Source: Aradus depressus (Eukaryota > Arthropoda > Insecta > Hemiptera > Aradidae). Taken from it: a stretch of DNA of 64,000 nt. The notes under the pieces are model-generated. The model was not told where the DNA came from, ran no database searches, and saw nothing but the letters and a program-made list of their open reading frames with translations. The translations under genes and the position numbers were made by a program. This document shows, piece by piece, positions 56,601 to 64,000 of this stretch; the first letter of the stretch is position 1, and each line of letters begins with the position of its first letter. Where the stretch lies: assembly GCA_963662175.1 (NCBI GenBank), contig OY759224.1, positions 35,535,489 through 35,599,488 of the forward strand. The letters run 5' to 3'.

Positions 56601-57190
56601 ATTTTTGCCAATTTTGTTTTTCTAAATATTTCGAAGCGATGACGTGTCCCCCTTCCTCAGGTCGCAAACAGCGAAATATACAAAAAATATATAAATAAAT
56701 TAACAAATAACAGTAAAGTAAATAGTACATAAAACTAAACAAATTGATGATGATAATAATAAATATATTAAAGCAGAGTGATTCCATTTATGTACACTAC
56801 AGTGAAATAAAATAAACCGCTGAGGGCGAACTTTCTTATGGCCAGTATGGTCAGTTTGAAAGGAGGGGGATCTGTAAAAATGTAGTTGATATAACAAGTC
56901 TATTCATCGTCATATCACTTTATTACTGACTTGCCTGTATTTCTTGTACACTTATTGAAAGGCCCCCTAGAATTTTTTAGGGCCCAATCGGCTGGGGCCC
57001 ATATGATTGGGCACCTATGGCTACTGACACTGTTAATGTCGGTAGCACCACCAATCGATAACAGCCTCAATATTTGATGGGCTCTCTTGCATCCGCCTGC
57101 ACGACCTATATAGACGACCTACCTTCGCTTCCTCATATTCGAAAAATTGGTCCACACGAATTTTGAAAAAATTGTAAAAATGATCAAATG
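56601..57190. other. No gene seen
   Basis: 56630-56661 (-) reads acctgaggaagggggacacg, then cttcgaaat, a distant variant of the phrase in D1/D2. Frames at 56596-56897 (-) have no motif. Confidence 0.45.
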
Positions 57191-57194
57191 AGCG

Positions 57195-57600
57195 TAAAAA
57201 GTCGTCGGTTAATCACCGACTACGTACTTCTCCAGAAAGAATTATTCAATTACGTTTTCACTTTCCCACCAAAGCCAATCGACCGTTTGGGCTTAAACTC
57301 AATATTTGACACGTAGTGACTTCTGAATTCTCATACTAAACTTTGTGTCGATACATTTATTACATCGGCAGTTACTGCAATTTTTGAGTTGAGCCCCCTC
57401 TGATTCCCCATCCCCATCGGTTGATTCCGCTGAAAATTAATAGAAAAAAATAGGTATCAAGGGTTCTGAACACACGTATAAAATTTATTTATTATTTATT
57501 ATTTTTGAAATCAGGAGTTCGGAAAACATGAAATTCCGTTGAAATCTTCGCATCGAATTTCTGAACGATTTAACTTCCCCTATACTTATAATATGAACGT
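57195..57600 (-). repeat. Dispersed family B copy
   Basis: On +: tttattacatcggcagttac, gttgagccccctctgattcc, ttccgctgaaaattaatag, gaaattccgttgaaatcttc, cttcccctatacttataata. The family is read backwards with the hairpin end degraded. Confidence 0.85.
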
Positions 57601-57839
57601 AGAACAAGATCCTTGGTTAGACCAAAGTAGCCTCACTGCCTCCTGAATTAAAGAATAAGAAAGTTGAGCAAGTTCTTTGTTTACATTATTTTCCAATCTT
57701 ACCAACAAAAATCTAAAAAATGTATTCATACATTAAAATTATAACTGTAAAAAATTTTAAATTCGATAAATACATAAATGAAATAGGAATTTCCATTAAT
57801 TTACCGACAATACCTATTACATTCGGAATTTTTCGTAAA

Positions 57840-58050
57840 AAAGATTTCTCTCTTTAGTCTGATTTAATCAGTAGGAGCTATTCTTATGGGATTCGAAGCC
57901 AAACATAAAGTTTCGTATCGGAAAATGTATTCCTTAGCCAAGAATTAGGGCTTTTGAGGTTAGTCCCTCTCCCCTCCATTACACCCTTTCCCTTTGGACA
58001 ATTTGACTGAAATTAATAGTTGAATATATATAGTTGAAATTTTTAGAAAA
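57840..58050 (-). repeat. Family B fragment, diverged
   Basis: cataaagtttcgtatcggaa, cctctcccctccattacac, atttgactgaaattaatag in inverted order. Confidence 0.65.
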
Positions 58051-58144
58051 CCCTCGACTTTGATCTTAACAGTTTTCTAAGGCTAATGCTATAAAAAGTT
58101 ACTGATAGCTGACTACGCTAATAAATTAAGTATCTCTAGTCGGA

Positions 58145-58340
58145 GAGCTATAAAAAGTATAGGGGATGTTATGTAACCGCGCGTAATTCAATGAGGAGTT
58201 TTCAACGGAATTCCATGTTTTCCGACATCCAACTCATCGATACATTCATTCTCTATCAACTGTCTATAATTTATCGACACCTAATTTAGTATGAAGATCT
58301 AGGAGTGAGCCCCTAGGTCAACATTGAATATTAGCGCAAA
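58145..58340 (+). repeat. Family B copy with internal deletion
   Basis: agtataggggatgttatgta, gaggagttttcaacggaatt, gttttccgacatcc, then tttatcgacacctaatttag and tgaatattagcgcaaacgg. This gives the intact counterpart of the D2 insertion site. Confidence 0.78.
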
Positions 58341-58374
58341 CGGTCGACTGGATTTTGGTCCTGGAGTGGGAGGA

Positions 58375-59083
58375 AAAGTTAGATGATCAATTCCAAGCCC
58401 AGAGAGCAGCCCTTTTAAGGGTTACAAAGGCCTATCGTACTGTCTCTACGGCTGCACTACAGGTGCTGGCTTGGTCTTGGACGGGGCTGACGCCTCGTAG
58501 GAGCAGATATAGATGAGCCCTTACGTCTAGCCCTGGAGGAAGAGATACGCGAACAGTCCAGACCAGAGCGTTGCAAGGACATAGTCAAGGGATAGATTGT
58601 GGAGAAATGGCAACAGCGGTGGTCACGATCATCGGATGGCCGAACGACCTATGCATATTTTCCGGAAATCCGGGTACGTCTGGACTCTACGTGGATACTG
58701 CCTGACCACTGGATGTCCCAGATACTATCAGGTCACGGAGATTTCAACTTCAAACTATTCTTCTTTAAGAGGAAGCAACTCAAGTCGAGACTGCGGAGCA
58801 CGTGGTCCTCGAATGTCCGCTGTACGAAGGGCCTAGGGTGGAGTTGATACGGGGGACGTATCTGGGACTCGACCTACGGCAACTGGTGACCGAAACCGGC
58901 TACCCAATGTTCAGCCGATTTGTCGCCTCCTGGCGAAGAAAGAAGGAAGCTTATGACCCTGCGCCGGGGAGGCCCGCAGTCGTCCTCGGCGCCCCAACGA
59001 ACTACAACAAGCGAACGCCCTACATTTATCGCCAGGTCTCTCGGCGCGCCAAGAAAATTAAGTCGGCTGGGAGTGACCGCTGA
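58375..59083 (+). pseudogene. R1-clade LINE ORF2 C-terminal fragment, frameshifted
   Basis: Three frames together read as an R1-type C-terminus: AQRAALLRVTKAYRTVSTAA at about 58410-58470; VEKWQQRWSRSSDGRTTYAY, FPEIRVRLDSTWILPDHWMS and QILSGHGDFNFKLFFFKRK at 58601-58780; then, after a frameshift, ETAEHVVLECPLYEGPRVEL and FSRFVASWRRKKEAY, ending at 59083. W-Q-x-RW, GRTTY-x-FP, W-x-x-PDH, L-x-GHG-FN and ETAEH-x-x-x-CP are R1-clade signatures. The endonuclease and reverse transcriptase are absent. The segment is GC-richer than its surroundings. It aligns with the minus-strand remnant at 30430-30600. Confidence 0.88.
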
Positions 59084-59144
59084 CCGGCAGCGGTCGCTCC
59101 TAGCCTACCACGGCAACAGATATTTTATTTTATTGTATAATTTT

Positions 59145-59240
59145 TTAATGGTTATACCAAGTACATTGCCGGTGATTCACCGAACCATCTTTTAATGGTT
59201 ATACCAAGTACATTGCCGGTGATTCACCGAACCATCTTTT
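59145..59240. repeat. 47-bp tandem duplication, 2 copies
   Basis: ttaatggttataccaagtac and attgccggtgattcaccgaa repeat at 47-bp spacing, just after the R1 fragment. Confidence 0.94.
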
Positions 59241-59635
59241 AATTTTAATTTAGCTTTTAAATCAATATTGATCTTTATCCAAATGGTGTTTATAACGAAT
59301 GTGATGGGTAGATCGGGAAAGATGTCGGAGTGCCTACTGCCCGCAGTCACGCAAATGCACGTCGGGAGCATTTATTCATCTTGTGATCAATACTGGTTCC
59401 ATACATGGCTGGTGGCTCTTCTTCTCTTCCGTCTGCAGTCTGCTACTTGCCAGGTTCGTGGATTCCTTGAGCCAGGCAGACCGCGACAGATCCAGGCACG
59501 TGCTCTCTGATACGCCTCTCTAACATCCAGCTATGCCCTCGCACACTTCTCCCCCCACCACACACAATATCACCTTAAATAACCTTTTCGTAAGGTCCCA
59601 TAGGTGGACAATACTTTCATGATAGTTCCTAATAT
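59241..59635. other. No gene seen
   Basis: The 80-codon frame at 59268-59510 (+) has no recognised domain. Confidence 0.45.
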
Positions 59636-59824
59636 TAGTTAGTTATTGTGACTCATGCCCGGGCGAGGTCATATCGCCTACTCCCAGAGCGCTCTTTTGT
59701 CACCCATCCGAAGAACGACGTTATCGAGGTTTTCGCACCTCGCGGATAAAACACTTAAGAGCCTCGGCCGGGTTTCGAGCCTGCAATCTTGAACTTAGGC
59801 TACCACGCTACCTCGGTGCGCCCA
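59636..59824 (-). mobile_element. SINE family A copy with internal deletion
   Basis: The minus strand reads gcgcaccgaggtagcgtggt (degraded head), caggctcgaaacccggcc (box B), the body, then skips to gacaaaagagcgctctggga and gcccgggcatgagtcacaat. About 100 bp of the middle is missing. Confidence 0.85.
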
Positions 59825-59883
59825 TCATTATATTAAAAATAATGAAACGTTTATTTTTATTAAAATAAACTACTTTATAGTAT

Positions 59884-59985
59884 ACTGTGATGTATAACAC
59901 ACATTACTACTGTGATGTATAACATACATTACTACTGTGATGTATAACACACATTACTACTGTGATGTATAACATTACACACATT
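59884..59985. repeat. 25-bp tandem repeat, 4 copies
   Basis: tgtgatgtataacacacatt recurs at 59886, 59911, 59936 and 59961. It is a multiplication of the family C start. Confidence 0.93.
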
Positions 59986-60826
59986 AAATTATTATAAAAT
60001 TAATTATATTTATTTGTATAAAAACAGCTGTTAAGAATGAAATAACTTAAATAGTGAATAAATGTATGAATTCGCATTTTGTTTTAAAACATCGATGATC
60101 AGCTGTTCAAATAGAATGGACCAGTCGAAGTTGTGTTGTGGAGGTGAGAAGTCGGAGTTGAGATGTGAAGGTGGTCAGTCTAGTAGTAAGAGAAGTGTTT
60201 TTAAGCTTTAGGTGTTGTGAAATAACAGTCAAATGAATGCGCAAAGGTACTTTTATTTATTTATACATACATATGCCCTAAATAACATTGATATAAATAA
60301 TGGCAAAAAAAATAAAACAAAAAAAGGCTGATATAGTTTTAAATAATTAGTTTGTAAGATTTTTTTTATTGTAAGTAATTTGTTTTTGTTTCATATTGAT
60401 ATTTTGATTCAATTTGTAATATAGATTAGGTAAATAAATATTTGTTCTCTTATTCTATCCTATTAATTTCCCTGTTAACCCAATAAGATAATTTATACCT
60501 TTGGATTGGATTTAACATTTTTGCAAAATGTAGAAAAACAATATGACTCTTTAGTAAATTTAGAAGAAATCCAAATGAAAAGTTTGTTAATTGAATTTTT
60601 TTTAAATACGTGCACTTTCTTCAAAATTGCACGTCTTAACTTTCGATATTTTTTTAGGGCCCTTTCGAAAACTAACGTAGACATCAAAATTTCGTAGAAG
60701 ACCAGCTATAATTTCTACAGAAAATGGGTAATTTTATTATGTAATTTTATTATTTGTTTATTTAAATATTAATTCAATTATTATTTTCATTTATTTTATT
60801 TTACATATTTTTTCATTTATCACAAT
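59961..60826 (+). repeat. Dispersed family C, copy 4
   Basis: It contains aacagctgttaagaatgaa, gtacttttatttatttatac, ataaatatttgttctct, cccaataagataatttatac, gaaatccaaatgaaaagtt, attgcacgtcttaacttt and ttttttagggccctttcga. The head with cgcattttgttttaaaac is shared with the arms at 56130. Confidence 0.85.
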
Positions 60827-61490
60827 ACAATGGACTTGTTATGATGTTGGTGATGGATGGAGGGGATAGATACATTCGCTCGGTTCGCTGGGAACAGCCA
60901 TTTTCGGGAGCCCTCGCCCTCGGCTGCGATCGGCTTCTTTCGACGCGGCTCCTTTCATCATGCTTTCTCATAAAGTGCTTTGGAGGATAAGCTGAGAAAG
61001 TAGTGAATCATCGTCATGCAGTTGGCTCCCCCCCCCCCCCCCCCCCCTCCGTCTGTTTTGACTGAAAATCAACAGGTGTCTGAAAATGTTACAGCTTCCT
61101 CAATCCACTGATTGCATTAAGAGTTGTTACAAAAACAAGGAGGAGTCAAACTCAGGGCATTCAACATTTTCGTATAAACTTTCCAGTTCATCAACTTTTT
61201 CAATGCGGAGTTGCTGTTTTCGGACAAACCCACACACGAAGACAACTCATCAATTTTTTTTTTCATTTTTAAAAAAATGGAATTTTAGTAAAAAAGCCAA
61301 ATGTAGTTTTTGACCGATTTTATAAATTTGCCGAACTGCGCGACGCAAGAAATAAAAGCCAAAGAACTGAATACTTCAAAAATCAAAAATCATATGATAG
61401 TTTCGTTGACAGTCTTTATGTACTGTGCATATTAGCCATGTCAATGTATTATATCTAGTTATTTACGACATCTATGTCCCCGGGAGGGAG
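60827..61490. other. No gene seen; C homopolymer
   Basis: A C run at 61029-61047 precedes a poor family B-like stretch (ctgaaaatcaacaggtgtc). A moderately GC-rich patch lies at 60880-60970. The frame at 61086-61313 (+) lacks motifs. Confidence 0.45.
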
Positions 61491-61491
61491 T

Positions 61492-61571
61492 TCTATCTAC
61501 GAAATAAAACTCACTCCCGGACAGGATTCGAACCCGCAAACCATGGTGAGACCATGCGACCATGGCCCCCG
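61492..61571 (-). repeat. Second tRNA-like repeat head (family F)
   Basis: The minus strand reads gggggccatggtcgcatggt, then tttgcgggttcgaatcctgt and ccgggagtgagttttatttc. Boxes A and B are placed as in a tRNA and box B is perfect, but the acceptor arms do not pair, and the sequence continues as a hairpin (gggagtgagttttatttcgt / ctcc). Probably a tRNA-derived SINE of a different family, or a tRNA pseudogene. Confidence 0.6.
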
Positions 61572-62095
61572 TACTTATAGTTTAAATATAGGTTATATAT
61601 CCTACCAATATTTTTTAATGTAAGGCATTACTTTTTAAACAAGTGGATTCAGTAAATAAGAAACAATTTAACAAAATAAAATAAATAAATAAAAACACTC
61701 ATATGGGAACGAGAATGATGATATCGTAGTTCTGTTTTGTTCTGTACTAGAAGAGGAGAATAATAAACTGCAAGATCGTTTGTTTGTTTATTCCATTTTG
61801 TTTTAAATGAAACATTCTTCACGTGTTTCTTCTGGGATCTGAGAAAATTGCCTTAGTTTTGTCTCTGTTTAAGACTGCCCGGTCTATTGCACTCAAAGAC
61901 GGCCTCTCTGACCTGATTTTTTTATATATTCCTCCGCCTCCGTCTCACACCTCGAAATAATGAGTTTTCAGGTAAACTTTCCGAAAAACTTCTTTTAATG
62001 CCTTATATGGAAGTATTGTAATCATATAACAAAACATTCGAGATCGATTTTTCAATGGAATTTCACTTTTCAAAGTCCACACACAGATTCATATG
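61572..62095. other. No gene seen
   Basis: AT-rich. 61930-62080 shares phrases with 27600-27760, so both are probably copies of an old repeat. Confidence 0.45.
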
Positions 62096-62099
62096 CCAG

Positions 62100-62285
62100 T
62101 CGTGACTCTTAATTCATGACATCGAGAGTTATTATTCTCTATAATGAGCCCCCTTCTCCCTTTCATTCGGCCGATTTGGCTAAACATCGATAGGTGTTGT
62201 CCTGATGAGGTTTTGGTCACACATATAAAATTTCGTGTCGATACATTCATTCTATCGGCATCTTCAGCCTTCTTGTGTTAAAGGA
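62100..62285 (-). repeat. Dispersed family B copy
   Basis: ataatgagcccccttctccc, attcggccgatttggctaaa, gataggtgttgtcctgatga and gtcgatacattcattctatc in inverted family order. Confidence 0.82.
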
Positions 62286-64000
62286 AAAAGAGGTGTAATT
62301 ATACAACAAGCATGCATAAGTGGTAATGTTTCTTCCTATAAATGGGAACTACCTATAAATTCCGTAGTTTTTAAAATGGCTCATCCTTGACCTATAAATT
62401 TCATGTGACACTTTTGAAATGCCTCATCCTTGGCGTATAAGTTCTATGCCACCTATGAAATGGCTTATCCTTGACCTATATATTCCGTGTCACCTTGGAA
62501 ATAGCTCGACCTTGAACTGGGGGTTATAAGTTGGTTTCATTATCTTCGCCTGTGGCCTCGATATCCAATATGTCGATTTGGATGTCCATAAAAACCATTG
62601 CTTTATAGTCAAAATGGAGCAGATAGGATGTAGAGTGAGATGTCCTTCTGCGTTACGTGTCTTCGTGGAGCAGAGACACTCCTTCTCTTTGAGCATGAAT
62701 GGCCAGACGTTGGAGCTAATCTGAGGGTTGCGGGACTGCTAAGAGACATTGGAGAGTGGCCTAGCAGCCTGGAGAGCAGACAAGGGGGTGAGTTAGAGGA
62801 CCCCGCTCCCTGAAATACGGCCCCCCCGCCCCCACCCCCACCCCTACTTGCTTGCTCCCTATTGAATTGCTCCTTTCCGGTTCATCCAAAAGGAAAGGTT
62901 ATTTTTGGAACACGACCAAATAGTGTTTTACCAATAATTTTATAGGCCCCTCCACCCTCCACACCCCCTCACAACATAAAATAAATAAACAGTTTAAATC
63001 CTTCTTCTCATAAGAAAACAAAGAAAATGTCGTCCTCATATTTATAACCCTCTCCCATAATAAATAGTATTACTATATAAACATAATGCATGCGAAGCGG
63101 ACCCTCAATATGGGTCACAAAGGCGCATCGCAAGAGTCCTGATGAAGGAAAGAAAAGTCCTCAGATGCAGACAGCTTTTCAACAATCAAAATGAGTTGAT
63201 GAGAGGTCCGGATGGTAAAAGAAAGGAGGAATAAGGAATTTCGGGCAATTTAGCAACCGGTAAATTGAATGTGATCAGATCACTAGATATCATTAGATGG
63301 ATCCTTGAAATTCGAGTCAGTTGAAATGTAAAAAATTGTCTCCTTAAATCACAATGAATACCTAGTTCCAGCTCCGATATGTTATCTGCAGTAACTGATC
63401 AGTAGGAAGCATGTACATCGATAGCAAAACTTCGATGTCTATTCTCCATTCACCCTTGATGATGAAAAAAAATCGAACATCTTACGCAAAACCATGGATC
63501 ATGAATGCTCATCACTAATCAGTAGATAACTAGGAGTAGACAGAGGGGGTGTTGTTGTGAGTGGAAGGGGGGAAGGGGGGAGGCGAGAGGCCAGTAACGG
63601 GATGGGAATAAAGCTGGGTCAGTCACCGCCGCAGAGTCTGGGCGGCCGGCTGAGACGTCGTAAAGAGGCGGCCCCCCTCCCCGGCACAATTGTACCCCGG
63701 CATAAAAATCAATAGATGTTGGGAGGACATGGGCCTCCTTTATGAATAATGTACACTCTCCCGACAAACACACACACAGATAGATACATGAATAAAGAGC
63801 CAACCCCCCCCCCCCCCCCCCCTCGCTCTCTTCAAACCGAGTCCAAAATAAATTCTTAATAATATATGTTATACCCTTGGGATTTTTTGATGTTTATATA
63901 GACAACAAAAAATAGATACTACCCATTGCAGATCGGAAACATCAAAGGATGTAACATTCACAGCACGAGAGCACGGGTCAAACCTTCGCCACGTCCGAAA
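62286..64000. other. No supportable gene; GC-rich patch and C tract
   Basis: Irregular repeats of cttgacctataaattc lie at 62380-62520. A GC- and CpG-rich patch at about 63540-63690 has an open minus-strand frame (63519-63803) of no recognised family. A C run lies at 63802-63822. Confidence 0.4.

Overview
The window looks like non-coding, repeat-dominated DNA from an animal, most likely an insect or other arthropod. It is AT-rich, has no operon-like gene packing, and carries Jockey- and R1-clade non-LTR retrotransposons, tRNA-derived SINEs, Tc1/mariner- and pogo-like DNA transposons, many minisatellites and unusually many long C or G homopolymers. I cannot name the species. The only host coding sequence I can support is one 288-bp internal exon on the minus strand (50149-50436). 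It matches the propeptide of activin/inhibin-beta type TGF-beta ligands, so much of the window is probably intron or flank of that gene.

Layout. 1-749: 61-bp satellite running off the left edge. 762-6700: sparse sequence with a GGTTAG-rich minisatellite, a foldback element (3596-3794) and a 53-bp tandem repeat. About 6700-10895: Jockey-like element J1 (+); ORF2 is open, ORF1 has a one-base frameshift. 11060-13680: three minisatellites and a SINE. 14223-14505: Jockey ORF2 fragment (-). 15279-16127: first copy of dispersed family C. 16971-17870: 62-bp CA-rich array. 19450-20700: family B repeat, 81-bp array and an I/LOA-like retroelement tail (-). 22175-22946: family B copy and a full-length SINE with duplicated target site. 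23260-25643: an apparently undescribed element with 32-bp terminal inverted repeats, TCTG target duplication and internal hairpins; it contains a truncated mariner copy. 26150-27010: 87-bp array. 28241-40770: SINEs, family B copies, degraded R1 (-) and Jockey (+) fragments, a 59-bp array and a pogo-like MITE. 43055-44005: two satellites. 44044-49150: family C copy split by full-length Jockey element J2 (-), with both ORFs open and a 12-bp target duplication. 50149-50436: activin exon. 50517-51100 and 53748-54767: two long palindromic elements with shared ends and 11-12 bp target duplications. 55793-64000: more inverted repeats, family C and B copies, an R1 fragment (+), SINEs and a second tRNA-like repeat.

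How it fits together. Five insertions can be polarised by matching direct repeats: J2 in family C, a palindromic element in family B, a second palindromic element, and two SINEs. Two further features show nesting (mariner copy inside the TIR element) and satellite growth from a transposon core (43055-43365). The retroelements probably supply reverse transcriptase to the SINEs and perhaps to the palindromic elements, but nothing in the window proves which partner serves which.
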